From Callorhinus ursinus (taxonomy: Eukaryota > Chordata > Mammalia > Carnivora > Otariidae), in assembly GCF_003265705.1 (NCBI RefSeq), contig NW_020312817.1, forward strand, positions 31,955,820 through 32,019,819: a DNA stretch of 64,000 nucleotides, in the 5' to 3' direction. The translations under genes and the position numbers were made by a program. The notes under the pieces were generated by a model that was not told where the DNA came from, did not search any database, and saw only the letters and a program-made list of their open reading frames with translations. Positions 1 through 11,780 of the stretch are shown piece after piece; the stretch's first letter is position 1, and every line of letters begins with the position of its first letter.

Positions 1-99
1 ATTCTATTTCTGAGTCGCACGAATCGCATTTTAAGTGACCGATAACCACATGTACAAGCGGCTGCTGCTTTGGACATGCTGGACTGGACTGTAGCCTAG

Positions 100-190
100 A
101 GAATGGCTGTATCTCATTCATCTTTGTGTCTTCATCACCTACAACATTGTACATAGTAGCCACTGACGAGACATTTGTTGGTCTGAATTA
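100..190 (+). mobile_element. L2-type 3' end fragment
   Basis: tcattcatctttgtgtcttc then acatagtagccactgacgag resembles the L2 3' end. The rest of 1-535 shows nothing recognisable. Confidence 0.45.
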
Positions 191-552
191 AGCTCCTCTT
201 TCTCGTAGCTCAAGAAAAAGAAGCCCATAAAACGTGTAAGCTTTGCAAGTTATGTCTATGTTTTTGTCTCAAAGATTGATCTGCAGTTTGATTTGCTCCT
301 CACCCATACTTGAAATGAAATCATTTAAAAGATGTAATTACATTTTTCAACCAAGCTCATTTTGTACACTGGATGTACCAAAATGTGTATGATTTAAAAA
401 AAATGTGTATGATTTAAATTTGTCAATCAACCAATTGTATTAAATGAGGCACATCTATTGAAAGATTTCCTATTGTGAATGTTTTTCAAAAGTGAAAATT
501 CCTTTCACAAAGTAGTCATTCTCTGATTTATCTTTAAGAATGCCATTACATG

Positions 553-750
553 GGGGCGCCTGGGTGGCTCTGTTGTTAAGTGTCTGCCTTCGGCCCAGGT
601 CATGATCCCAGGATCCTGGGATTGAGTCCTGTATCGGGCTCCTTGCTCAGCGGGGAGCCTGCTTCTCCCTTTCCCACTCCCCCTGCTGTGTTCCCTCTCT
701 CGCTTGTGTCTCTCTCTCTCTGTCAAATAAGAAATAAAATCTTAAAAGAA
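553..750 (+). mobile_element. can-SINE
   Basis: Near full length; head ggcgcctgggtggctctgtt, A-tail at 735-750. TSD AAGAATGC[C/T]ATTACATG at 536-552 and 751-767. Confidence 0.95.
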
Positions 751-767
751 AAGAATGCTATTACATG

Positions 768-1416
768 AACATCAGAATTTGCACTGAATTGAGAATTAGG
801 CAAATAAAAATAGTGTTCTTTAAAGGTGCTATCATAAGCATCCAATGTTAAAAGTTTGTAGGATAAATTTACTATTATTACTAAGTATAAATAAATAACC
901 AGCACTGCATAGAACTTTACTATATACAAAGCAGTTTCACATACATTGCCTTATATGATTTTCACAGAAACTTTATGAGGGAGACAGGGCAAGTCCTTAC
1001 TGCAATGTTCAGAAAAACTAATGTTTTGTCTCTAAATTCCCATCTTCTTTCCAGTAGGCCAATGAGCACATAGGAACTATTATTTATGGTGATTAGATTG
1101 GAGTTGAAACTTTTAATTTTTCTGCCCTATTTGGATGGAACTACTTTCTTAGGAATATAATTTTTAATTATATATAAATAATAATATATACTATATATAA
1201 ATACCTGTTCAGAGAAGACCCTCAATAAATATTTGCTAAATAAATCAGTGATTACATGCATCGTCCTGAAAACAGAGCTGACTATATCAGTCAAAGTTCA
1301 GTTGCAGAGAACAGAATTCATTCCAGTAAGTTTAAGCCAAAAGTATTAAAATACTTAAAGAATAATTGAGAGTATTAATGGGATGATTCTCTTTCTTTCT
1401 CTCTCTCTTCTTTTTT
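768..1416. other. Intergenic, no gene seen
   Basis: AT-rich sequence with one MIR/L2 tail (1195-1265). No exon, RNA gene or other signal recognised. Confidence 0.6.
1195..1265 (+). mobile_element. MIR/L2 tail fragment
   Basis: ccctcaataaatatttgcta is a MIR/L2-like end. Directly upstream (1150-1200) is an AT-rich TATATA stretch. Confidence 0.4.
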
Positions 1417-1592
1417 AGGGAAAGTGAGCAAGTTGTGGGGGAGGAGCAGAGGGAGAGAGAAAGAGACTCTTGAGCAGGCTGCACACCCAGCGTGGAGCCC
1501 AGTGAGAAGCTTGATCCCACGACCCTGAGATCATGACCTGAGCCGAAATCAAGAGTTGGATGCTTAACTGACTGAGCCGCCCAGGCACCCCC
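1417..1592 (-). mobile_element. can-SINE, older type
   Basis: Reverse copy ending gagccgcccaggcaccccc; body matches the older TCTTGATTT-type. A pyrimidine tract (1388-1416) replaces a clean tail. Confidence 0.85.
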
Positions 1593-1614
1593 AATTTTGC
1601 ATCTCTAAAATTTT

Positions 1615-1661
1615 AGAGCCACCCAGATGATGCTGATGCTGCTGATATGAAAACTACATTT
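1615..1661 (+). mobile_element. MER5A fragment
   Basis: agatgatgctgatgctgctg followed by actacattttgaatacca matches the right end of MER5A (hAT). The SINE at 1679-1871 sits next to it. Confidence 0.65.
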
Positions 1662-1678
1662 TGAATACCAGCATTTTA

Positions 1679-1871
1679 TTTTTTTTAAGATTTTATTTAT
1701 TTATTTGAGAGAGAGAGAATGAGACACAGAGCACAAGAGGGAAGAGGGTCAGAGGGAGAAGCAGACTCCCCACTGAGCAGGGAGCCTGATATGGGACTCG
1801 ATGCTGGGACTCCAGGATCATGACCTGAGCCGAAGGCAATCGCTCAACCAACTGAGCCACCCAGGCGCCCC
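1679..1871 (-). mobile_element. can-SINE, GACCCTC subtype
   Basis: Reverse full-length copy with the agggtcagagggagaagcag signature. TSD TGAATACCAGCATTTTA at 1662-1678 and 1872-1888, exact. Confidence 0.95.
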
Positions 1872-2222
1872 TGAATACCAGCATTTTAGATAAGTCTTCT
1901 CCAACCAGGCCACCGAATGAATGGAGTGTGCCAAGGCAATGATTACCTTAAACCCTTGGGACAGTTAGGTGAGGCAGGTGTAGGCAGAGCCTCTAGGTCA
2001 GTTGGCCCCAGTTCCCATCAGTGTGTCATACAAGTACTAATATTTTCCACCTGTGCTGTGATGTGGGAAGCATTGCACTCTTTGCATAAATATGTCCGTC
2101 ATTGAGTCTTTGTCAAGTATTGGCCAATATGTGTACTCTCTTTTGGAATCTTTTATTAGTAGCAAAAATTTTTTTAAATGTTAACTATTCTTGCAACAAA
2201 TGTAGGGAACTAAAGATAGCTT

Positions 2223-2410
2223 GGGTGCCTGGGTGGCTCAGTTGGTTGACCATCCGACTCTTGATTTTGGCTCAGGCCATGATCTCAGGGTCCAGGGATC
2301 AAGCCCAACATCAGGCTCTGCGCTCAGCATGGAGTCTGCTTGAGATTCCCTCTCTCTCTGCCCCTCTCCCTTCTCACTCTCTCTCTAAAAATAATAAATC
2401 TTAAAAAAAG
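2223..2410 (+). mobile_element. can-SINE, older type
   Basis: Sense copy with ccatccgactcttgattttg. Short flanking repeat AAGATAGCT on both sides. Confidence 0.9.
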
Positions 2411-2496
2411 AGTGAGAAGTAAGATAGCTATAATCAACTTACATATCACCAAGTCAACTCTTATAATTAAGATTTACAGTGAGAAAAGAGTAGTGA

Positions 2497-2706
2497 GGGA
2501 CCTGGGTGGCTCAGTTGGTTAAGAGTCTGACTCTTGATTTTGGCTCACTGATCTCAGGGTCCTGAGATGGAGCCCTACATCGGGCTCTGAGCTGGGCATG
2601 GAGCTTGCTTAAGATTCTCTCTCCTTCTCCCCCTGCTCTGCCTCCACCCCCCATGCACATGTACAGTCTCTCTCGCTCTAAAAAAAAAAAGAAAGAAAGA
2701 AAAAAG
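2497..2706 (+). mobile_element. can-SINE, older type
   Basis: Sense copy (ctgggtggctcagttggtta) with an A/GAAA tail at 2680-2706. Flanking repeat not clear. Confidence 0.9.
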
Positions 2707-3390
2707 ATCTAAGATGGCTTCAGCTCTTCTGCCAATGACATCAAAATGACCATAGGAAGGGAACAGAGAGAAAGTCCATCTGCTTGACTGTTTCTATAGT
2801 GTGCAATGCTTTTTTGCAGAAAATAAGTGGAAATTTACAAAAACAATATTTAGAATAGTTTCTTCCTGAATACCAATATATACATCTGCATTTAAACAGA
2901 TTTTTTTTTTTTTGGTCCTACAGACAGTAAGCAAACTCTGGTCATTTTAAACTAGGTGAGGCAATAGTTCTACCTAGACAAATTGAGTTCTTGTCACAAG
3001 CAGCAACATTTCAACCACTCCTTATGTCCCTTCTCTGCCCCCAACTTCCCATCCTTATCAACCAGCTAGAAGTGGAACACTAAGGATGTATTTGTTGGGT
3101 AAGAAAAAGAGAGAATTTTGCAGCCATAGCCTTCCATGGAGAGCAGCCCTGTGTGCCCTATGGTGTGGGGTTCTGAATGGTCAGTAGCACCATGGCTATT
3201 ATATGTCCAGGGAAGGGAGGTAAAGAACTGAGATCACCAAAGATAAATTTCACCCACTTCACAACTTTAAAAGATTAAGTCTGCCCAGTGGGGAAGGACG
3301 ATTGCCAATCACCTCCAGATTACCAAGCTCCAGCCTTGCAGATTCAGATAAAAGAGAGAAAAGAATGGGTTAAAGAAGATAAATGATCTT
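2707..3390. other. Intergenic, nothing recognised
   Basis: Unique-looking sequence between SINEs. Reading frames are short and chance-like. Confidence 0.6.
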
Positions 3391-3494
3391 GGAGTGGTGG
3401 CTGGCTGCGTCAGTAGAGCATGTGACTCTGGATCTCAGGGTCATGAGTTCAAGCCCCACACTGGGCACGGAGCCTACTTTAAAAAAAAAAAAAG
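3391..3494 (+). mobile_element. Short-form can-SINE
   Basis: About 100 bp: gtgactctggatctcagggt and gagttcaagccccacactgg then A-tail; lacks the CT-rich part. Diverged. Confidence 0.8.
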
Positions 3495-3681
3495 ACATAA
3501 TCTAGAAATGAAAAGGATTGAAGCATCAGGCCTGTATTGACTGCTATTTACTTTATCCCTGGTATTTTGAAGGCATCTAGTTATAACATGCCAGACATTA
3601 CAATTCAATACTGAGACAGATTCAATGATTCGCAATCCAGTTGACATCATTGCCACATTGTGAAAGAATTGATTCTTACTG

Positions 3682-3877
3682 TTTTTTTTATAAAGATTTT
3701 ATTTATTTGACAGAGAGAGACACAGCAAGAGAGGGAACACAAGCAGGGGGAGTGGGAGAGGGAAAAGCAGGCTTCCCACGGAGCAGGGAGCCCGACACGG
3801 TGCTCGATCCCAGGACCCTGGGATCATGACCTGAGTGGAAGGCAGACGCTTAACGACCGAGCCACCCAGGCGCCCCC
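3682..3877 (-). mobile_element. can-SINE, young type
   Basis: Reverse full-length copy (gacagagagagacacagcaa). It abuts the next SINE almost directly; CTTACT occurs on both sides. Confidence 0.93.
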
Positions 3878-3880
3878 TTA

Positions 3881-4082
3881 CTTTTTTTTTTTTTTAAGAT
3901 TTTATTTATTTGAGAGAGAAAGAGAGAGAGCACTTGAGCAGGAGGAGGGGCAGAGGGAGAGAATCCCAAGCAGACTCTGCACCAAGCCCGGAGCCCGATG
4001 CAGCTGGATCCCACAACCCTGAGATCACGACCTGAGCCAAAACAGAGTTGGACACTCAACCAAATGAGCCACCCTGGTGCCC
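3881..4082 (-). mobile_element. can-SINE, older type
   Basis: Reverse copy directly following the previous one, same orientation. Ends gagccaccctggtgccc. Confidence 0.9.
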
Positions 4083-4124
4083 AATTCTTTCTTCTAGACA
4101 CCCACAGCTATATCACCTCTCTTC

Positions 4125-4270
4125 TGCATTTTCAGTTGGTCTTACAGCCACCTGACTAAAAACTACATTCCCAGCCCCCCTTGCAGCTAGGTGTGGCCAT
4201 GTGACAAAGTTCTTGCCAATGGAATAGGAGCAGAAAGGATGGTGGAATTGCTGCATCATTGCTTAGAAAG
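4125..4270 (+). mobile_element. Ancient repeat fragment, unassigned
   Basis: ccccttgcagctaggtgtgg and catgtgacaaagttcttgcc belong to a widespread old mammalian repeat. 41135-41215 looks like the other end of the same family. Name uncertain. Confidence 0.4.
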
Positions 4271-4974
4271 AAATCGTTTGCCCTCCGTGTTCTCTCTTTC
4301 CCTTCCCACATGCGAGAGCACACAGGTGGGACTGAATCAGCCTCCACCGTACAGAACACTATAAAAGAAGGCAGGGCAACAAGGTCCCTCGGTGATTTTT
4401 ATGGAGCAGAGCCACTTCCCCAGCCCGAGCCACGTACTTCCAGACTGTTACATGAGAAAGGCAAACTTCCATTTTGCTTGTATGCCTTATTTGGGGATCT
4501 CTTGGTAATGGCAGTTTCTAATCTATACCTAACATATCTATGTCAGACCCCCAGGGAGGGAAACAGGATTCCTGGAAACCACAGCTTGAAAGAATACATA
4601 TTCTTTTATACTTTTTCAATTTTGTGCCATATACACATATTCCCTAGTTATTAAAAATTCATCAATCAATTCATTAATTTGTTAGTGCCTTTGTGTCCCA
4701 GTTAAATTAAACAAAAACTAGTATTATCTTACAAGAGAGTGTTTTTTTGTCCTGGCTGAGAGAAAGAGGCATGTTGTTTGTCCCTAGATCTTCAATATCT
4801 TGGCTTCCACCACCAACTTTAGCAGATACTCCTAGAAGAATGTGATAGTGGGAGCAACAATCTAAATCATTAAGTATGGTGATAACTAAGAACGAAATGC
4901 CACCTGAGTACTAATGGTTTCATGGGAACACAATACTTTCTGTGCTGTCATCTCTTTCCCTCTCCTCCTTTGCT

Positions 4975-5095
4975 CATTTGTTTTGTTTCTTAAATACCAC
5001 ATATCAGTGAAATCATATGGTATTTGTCCTTCTTGACTGATTTCACTTAGCATTATACTCCCTAGCTCCATCCACGCCATTACAAATGGCAAGAG
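4975..5095 (-). mobile_element. L1 fragment
   Basis: About 120 bp matching the antisense L1 3' end (ccacatatcagtgaaatcat, agctccatccacgccatta), the same part seen at 53960-54065. No TSD found. Confidence 0.7.
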
Positions 5096-6788
5096 ATAAT
5101 TTTTACCTTCCCACTATAGTCATATCATCAAAAGAAACTTTATTTAGATGATTGCAAAATCATTTTTTAAGGAGGCCAAATTGATATATGATTCAGATGG
5201 GGAAGAAGGACACAATGACCCATTAATAGTGGACATGATTCTCATTCTGCAGAATGCTTCCTGGAGCTAGCCCACATTCAGAATTACCACTGATTTCTGG
5301 AGAAACTTTGTACAAGAAAAAAAATGAATTCAGAATTATTTCATCACTGATTCCCATGATTTGAGTAAGAACTTAATGTTATGTTTGGCTTCAATGGGAA
5401 AGTTGCTGAAAATATTTTGGCAATGCCCAATGTTATAAAAAAAAATGTATTAGGGATTACAGCAGCATCTAACATTTGCAGAATACTTTACAGCATTCCT
5501 TCTCTTATATAATGGATGTGAGCACAAGAAATAGAACCTCACTTGTGAACATGTGCTGAGTAATAGGGCAAGTATATAATATAGGACAAAGTGTAGGCTA
5601 CTCTAACACTGTAAGATTGGGAAAAGAATAACACCATTATCAACATTTATATAGCCATTCTGTTCCTTGCTCCATTAGTACAGATGATTAGAAATGATTT
5701 TTTAATGTCTCAATGAAATTGTTCCGAAAAGCAATCGGTCTGAGAGGCAGGTGATCGGGTGGACTTAAGCCTTGGCGGAGGGGGGATGTGAATGATTGAC
5801 ACACACCTTCTCCTGGTCTGGGGCATATATTTGAATCTGTAAACAAATACAGGGGTGTTTGACTCTTGACTTAGTGAGTTATATTCGGAGACTTGGGGAA
5901 TTTGGAGGCTGAGAAAGAAAGGAAGAAAAGATTGGGAGCAAGAATCTAGGAGAGCAGAGTGGAAGGTATGGCTTCTCACCACTCCACTTCTACTCCATCC
6001 CAACACACTGGGGCCTGTGAACTCGTTAGGTCCTTGCAAAAAGAAGCATTAGAATCAGAAGCTGAAACTTTCTCATGATACTTTGTTGGACTAGGCACAG
6101 ATAGTGCTGTTTTGAGATCTAAGTAAGAAAGGACAGAGTGGATGGGTCGTTGTCTTAATTGCAGGGTGGGTGGAGCAAATCACGCCTACCATGTGCCTTG
6201 TAAGATGGAGCAGCAGGTCCTAGCAACAGGGTGGGCGCCTCCTTCAACCATATTTTGAGCAAGGAACTTCCACCCCCACAGGAACATGAGCACATTTGTG
6301 CCTCAGCACATGTAAGAAACTCATTCACAACTCCCAAATTAATTGGTGAAGGTTTTATGAAGGAGTTACTGAGATCTTTTAGGTAGGCATGTATACATCT
6401 GGTTTACCAAAAAAATACCCCATTTATTCCCAATTTTATATTCCATAAGTATTCCTCACTTTATAAAATGATTTCAGAAAAGTTGACTATAAATAAAACA
6501 TGAAGTAAATTCTTTTCTAGTGGAGGAAAAATTCCAATAAATTGGATTTAGAACTTTTGATAATGGGGGGAACTGAGACGAATGCTAGGTTGGAGCAGGG
6601 TGGGCACTGACAAGCCAATGGGGATGCATCCCCTACTCTGAAATGACTCCTCCACTATTAGCCTCTGCCAGAGTCGCCATGTTCACAACTCCAGATTTTT
6701 AAGCTGGTATTTGTGGAGCCTAAAAAATGAGACTGTAATAGCATCATTTCTGCTGGTACTATTATCACACCAAATTAAAATTTACTTA
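5096..6788. other. Intergenic, nothing recognised
   Basis: No repeat, exon or RNA signal recognised by eye. The longest frame (5710-6039, minus) has no family resemblance. Confidence 0.6.
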
Positions 6789-6803
6789 AAATTATGTAGA
6801 ACA

Positions 6804-6910
6804 GGGGCACCTGGCTGGCTCAATCAGTGAAGCATGCAGCTCTTGATCTTGGGGTTGTGAGTTGAAGCCCCACATTGGATGTAAAGATTAATTAAAAAGA
6901 ATCTTTAAAA
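6804..6910 (+). mobile_element. Short-form can-SINE
   Basis: ggggcacctggctggctcaa to A-tail. TSD AAATTATG[T/C]AGAACA at 6789-6803 and 6911-6925. Confidence 0.92.
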
Positions 6911-6925
6911 AAATTATGCAGAACA

Positions 6926-7943
6926 AATCAGTTCCATGTTCATTTTCCAAAAGTTTAGAATGTTTTATATCGAATGTTGTAATCCCTCTTAGGGACCATG
7001 CTGATTAACACACAAGGACAAGATTCTAATCCATCAGTGGTAAATGAACCTATAATGGACATCTCTTGTTTTTAACAGTCTGGTTTCTCCCCTTTATATT
7101 AGAACTCGTCTTTCCTCTAAGGAACCCAGTCCTGGTGTCTCAGGTGGAGCTGAACTCTCACACGGGCATCATGACAAGTATGCAAGTGACCAGGGCAGGC
7201 CAACCAGAGTTCCCTGTTGCCTCACTGTCCTTGCTCGTTTCAGAGATGTATGTGTGACCCAGCAGAACATATCAGGATTGCTTTCAGGAGTTTTTGGTTA
7301 GAACTATTGGGATAGACTTGTTTGTGTTGGATTTGCTAAGCTGGGAGCTTAGGCATCTGGGACTGGAGAAGCCCAGAATGAAACTGCAAGAGATAAGCAG
7401 AGCTAGGAGATAGGGAAACAGGCCTAAAGACATCATTTGAAACACTAGATTCAGTTATGCCTGAAGCCAACTTCATGTTGACTCCCCTTTCTTCTCCTAC
7501 CATCCACTCCAGAGCAGTGGGCTCAATTACTCCAATCCCAAATCAATTTACCTGGCTCACCAGGAGTAAAAACTCCCACCATTTCCCAGTCCTGGGTTCC
7601 TCGAGTTTGCTTCCAGGCAGTGGTGTCAAATGAAACAACTGGCGAGACAATAAGAATATGCAAGCACATGATTCTTTATCTTCATTAACTTAGGGAGTTA
7701 ATGAAGTCAGGGAGAAAGACAACGGTTTAGAAGTACCTAGAAGCTCTCTCAAGCCCACAGGATCTAGAGAATCTTTTTTATAAACCGAAATCACTGTCCT
7801 CATGATACAACTCTTTTATCTGTGGTCACATCACTTCCAAAATGCCTCTCCAGATAGTCCTCCAAGGTTTAGTTTGTTTACTTTTGGGCATGTGGTCTTT
7901 GCCATTATCATAAAGTGTTCCATCATGAGAACACCTGTGGGGA
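6926..7943. other. Intergenic, nothing recognised
   Basis: Single-copy-looking sequence. Part of 7600-7940 could be an old LTR, not confirmed. Confidence 0.5.
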
Positions 7944-8064
7944 GGGGCACCTGGCTGGCTCAGTGGATAGAGCATATGACTCTTAATCTCAAGGTTGTGA
8001 GTTTGAGCCCCACATTGGGTGTAGAGACTACTTAAAAATAAAATCTTATAAAAAAAAAAAAAAA
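7944..8064 (+). mobile_element. Short-form can-SINE
   Basis: ggggcacctggctggctcag, cacattgggtgtagagacta, long A-tail. Imperfect TSD (GAACACCTGTGGGG / GAACAGCCATGGGG). Confidence 0.9.
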
Positions 8065-8379
8065 GGAACAGCCATGGGGAAAGAGCCCATCACAACTTTA
8101 ATGAAGCTTGAACCACCTCAGGTTCAATCCCCACTGTGTTCTTGGCTCCTCTTGCCTTTGTATTCACAAAAACAGACTTTCTGCCGTCCCTGCCCATCTC
8201 TCTCCTTGTTCTGTCTCTTTCCAAAACTTGTGGCGGATACATTCATTTTGCCCTGAATTTACTAATTTAACTTATTTTATCTTTACTAACTAATATGGGT
8301 AGCTTTTCTCCCTCCTACGTAACACATTCTCTCTCTGAAGTTCTCTTTGAGACCAAAATTGTCCATTCAGCCCCCTGAA

Positions 8380-8470
8380 CCTCCCAGCTTTCCTGAGCCA
8401 ATAAATTCTTCATTTCCGTAAGCCTGTTTACGGAGGGTTTCTTTCACCAAAAAGTGACTCTAGCTCCTGC
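8380..8470 (+). mobile_element. LTR-like 3' end (MaLR-type)
   Basis: tgagccaataaattcttcat then ggagggtttctttca is the typical end of an old MaLR/ERVL LTR. The upstream part (8065-8380) may belong to it but is not recognisable. Confidence 0.4.
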
Positions 8471-8868
8471 CACAACATGTTGAACCATTAAACCCTTCTC
8501 AAGGGTTTTCATTGCTATAGCCAGTTATTAGGATGTTTGCTATCATAATTCCTGAGATGAGGGAAAGCATGGTAGCATGACTGCACACCTATGCCTCCTC
8601 CCAAACACTAGTAAAATAACAGTAAAAGAATACAGTAAAAAGGTATTAGCCCCCAACAAAAAATTGGAGAGGAAACGGAAACAAAGACTATTCGACAAAC
8701 TTACGGAAGATGAAAAGTAAATGGAGAAGTCACAACTAACCTAATAAAACAGAGGAAGTTGAAATCCAAGCATCTCAGAGGGGGATTTCCAATGAATAAT
8801 GAGCTAGAAACTGAGAGTCTCAGGGCTTGGACCCCAAAAGGTAGAAGTGAAGTAGAAGAACACAAGAA

Positions 8869-8927
8869 TTTGTGTTCCCTCTCTCGCTGTCTCTGTCAAA
8901 TAAATAAATAAAATCTTTAAAAAAAAA
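8869..8927 (+). mobile_element. can-SINE, 5' truncated
   Basis: Only the last about 60 bp (gtgttccctctctcgctgtc to the A-tail). Flanked by AAGAATT on both sides (8862-8868 and about 8928-8934). Confidence 0.85.
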
Positions 8928-9204
8928 AGAATTATGCCAAAAAATGTGATGAAGAGAGTGTGCACAGCCTTTACTTCTGCCACGATTGCTGGTTGTGTAT
9001 GAACAGATCCTTAATCACCACTCCCACTAGCAATGCTCCTGTGTTCTTTAGGCTGAAGTTTCAAGGAGGAGGAAGTGGAGTGGTTATAATAGACTGTGGT
9101 TAGAAGACCAAATAGGACACAGGTCTGAAGCAGGGCATTTTTAAACAGCCATTTTGATGTAGCCAGGTCCAGATGATCAGTGTAAATGTAAAATCACTAT
9201 TTTA

Positions 9205-9414
9205 TTTTATTTATTTATTTTTTTAAAAGAATTTATTTATTTATTTGACAGAGAGAGACAAAGCGAGAGAGGGAACACAAGCAGGGGGAGTGGGAGAGGG
9301 AGAAGCAGGCTTCCCGCAGAGCAGGGAGGCCGATGTGGGGCTCGATCCCAGGACTCTGGGATCATGACCTAAGCTAAAGGCAGATGCTTAACGACTGAGC
9401 CACCCAGGCGCCCC
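9205..9414 (-). mobile_element. can-SINE, young type
   Basis: Reverse full-length copy. Exact 16-bp TSD TAAAATCACTATTTTA at 9189-9204 and 9415-9430. Confidence 0.95.
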
Positions 9415-9430
9415 TAAAATCACTATTTTA

Positions 9431-10228
9431 AAAATGCACCAAGTAATGGAAGCAGCAGGCATTCTTGACCATAGCACTATTATTAAGAGAATTATTTTCA
9501 AACTTAATGAACTGAGAATAATGGATCCTGTTTGATATATATATCCAGTGTAATATATACCAGATCAAGATAAAAGATAACATAATCACAAGATCTATAG
9601 GAAGTAGAAGTATCTATCCTCTAGTCTAGAATAGTATTTCTAACCCTTTTTTTTTTAAATCCTCTTCCTCTTTCAGTAAATACAAGAATCTCGTCTCCTG
9701 CAGAAATTCATTTCCTATCACCCAAGGAGACTTTGTCAAACTTTACTTTCTTTAGTTACAATATGAAGTTTGTTTAACCAGCCAATCGAAAGTCTCTGAG
9801 TCTTAGCTTTTGAGCAGTCTCTTGAATAACTCAGTCACGAGGGCAGATGCTCAGTGACACTCTGAGGCTGGAGGCTCAGTGATGGGAGATGGCAGGGTAA
9901 AAGGGGAGAGGGACCTCAGATCCAGGCAGTATCCAGGATCCTTGCTGGCTTCTGCTGTGGAAGGACTCTGCTTTGGTCTTCTCCCTGCATGATGGATCCT
10001 GAGTGCAAATGTTCCTTCCTCTCTAGCCATTGTGGTATTGTGCTGCCATTGCTGATGGAGTTGCTGGTTTTGTCCATTTCTTTTGAGTCATAAAATCTCT
10101 ACGTAGGTGGCTTTTTGTCCCAGCACAGGCATCTATTCGGTGGTGTGCTGCTACATGGTTAACAACTGTCTATTTCCAGCTCACACCCTGTCCTCAGGCC
10201 CCTAACTGCACAGGGTACTCCCTAGGGT
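9431..10228. other. Intergenic, nothing recognised
   Basis: No gene seen. Ends at the 21-bp minisatellite; 10292-10780 is likewise unremarkable. Confidence 0.6.
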
Positions 10229-10291
10229 GCCTCTTCGGGAATGGCGTGTGCCTCTTTGGGAATGGCGTGTGCCTCTTCGGGAATGGCATGT
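10229..10291 (+). repeat. 21-bp minisatellite, three copies
   Basis: GCCTCTT[C/T]GGGAATGGC[G/A]TGT repeated exactly three times, with one difference in copies 2 and 3. Confidence 0.95.
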
Positions 10292-10800
10292 TACTCTGGT
10301 GATGGCTTCATGAATCCTCTTGAATCTCTGGCTGCTACGGAAGAGGAGAGCTTCTCAAAGATCTCATAGTGTTTTTCTCTGGTCTCTAAGTAAAGATGAG
10401 AGTCTGGGGTAGCCACAAGTGGACAGGGACTCAGAGAGTTACATTGAGTAGATTCATGGTGGTGTCCCACACCCACCCCTTGGGCCCTCTTCTCACGCAG
10501 GATTGTCATTGGCCAAGGAAGAGAGAAGCTGAGAGAACAGGAAACTTTGCTTCCCCCTTTCTGGTCTCAGTCTCCAGTACCTGCACATCCATCTTGATAG
10601 GCCCCATTCACTTTTCAACAAATGTTTACTATTGTCCTTTATGTATAAAATGCACACTATGTATTTCAGGTAATGCAATAGTGAACAAACCATGATCCTC
10701 ATTTGTTCTCTGAGATTATGATCTAGAACAGGAGATGAGATGTGTATACAAATTACGATTTTTTACTAATTGCTACTTTGTGTCAGAAGTTTTTTGGGGG

Positions 10801-10957
10801 GGTTATTTTGTTATTTATTTGAGAGAGAGAGAATCCCAAGGAGACTCCGCACTGAGCGCAGTGCCCAATGCAGGGCTCCATCTCATGGCCCTGAGATCAT
10901 GACCTGAGCCAAAACCAAGAATCAGACGCTTAACCAACTGTACCACACAGGCGCCCC
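10801..10957 (-). mobile_element. can-SINE, older, internally shortened
   Basis: Reverse copy lacking part of the CT-rich region (gagagagagaatcccaagga). TCAGAAG flanks both sides. Confidence 0.88.
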
Positions 10958-11079
10958 ATCAGAAGAGTTTTTTAAAAAAGATGAGTCAAACTTCTCATGT
11001 GGTCCTATCCTTCAAATGCTTTGTAAGCATCTTTCATAGCTCATGCAGCTTGCATTTGGATTAATAATTTATAATTTAA

Positions 11080-11250
11080 AGAGATATGTCAGTCAGCATT
11101 AAAAGATATATAGACTAAACATGGAAACATAAAAATAGTTAATTTGTTATGGTGATGGAATTATGGGTGATTTTCCCTCAATAGTTTTGATTTATACCAC
11201 CATTACATGATGATGTTTATGAATTTTTTATGCTTTAAGAAAAAAGGCTA
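11080..11250 (+). mobile_element. Old L1 3' end fragment
   Basis: tggaattatgggtgattttc followed by a T-rich stretch resembles L1M 3'UTR. Diverged; low certainty. Confidence 0.4.
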
Positions 11251-11583
11251 AAAATTGTTGTCATCCACAACCAGCTCGAGAGACTGATTCCCAAGTTAGC
11301 CTCATTCATCTCTGAATTAATCTCCTGAGGATCTGAGAAATTGATAGGCACAGAACATTGCCGGTTTACATGGTCAATAGCAACATATTTTTAAACCATT
11401 TGAGGATGCTTTATATATCATAACATGAAATACAGTTTTAAAATGATAAGCGTTAAACCTTTAAAAAGTGATGTGCTCAGAAACAAAATTATACAAAAAT
11501 CAGTTGTGCACCAACAATGAAATATCTGAAAAAGAAATACAGAAAACAGTCCCATTTACAATAGCATCAAAAACAATAAAATA

Positions 11584-11780
11584 GGGCGCCTGGGTGGCTC
11601 AGTTGGTTGAGCGACTGTCTTCTGCTCAGGTCATGATCCTGGAGTCCTGGGATCGAGTCCCACATCGGGCTCCCTGCTCAGCGGGGAGTCTGCTTCTCCC
11701 TCTGACCCTCTTCCCTCTCGTGCTTTCTATCTCTCATTCTCTCTCTCTCTCTCTCAAATAAATAAATAAAATCTTTAAAA
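11584..11780 (+). mobile_element. can-SINE, GACCCTC subtype, inside L1
   Basis: Sense full-length copy with tctgaccctcttccctc. TSD AAAACAATAAAATA at 11570-11583 and 11781-11794, both within the L1 body. Confidence 0.95.

Noticed and set aside
2102..2404. Frames with WVAQLVE/GAPGWLSWL-type peptides, here and at many places
   Set aside because: These are translations of SINE heads and recur wherever a can-SINE lies; no gene.
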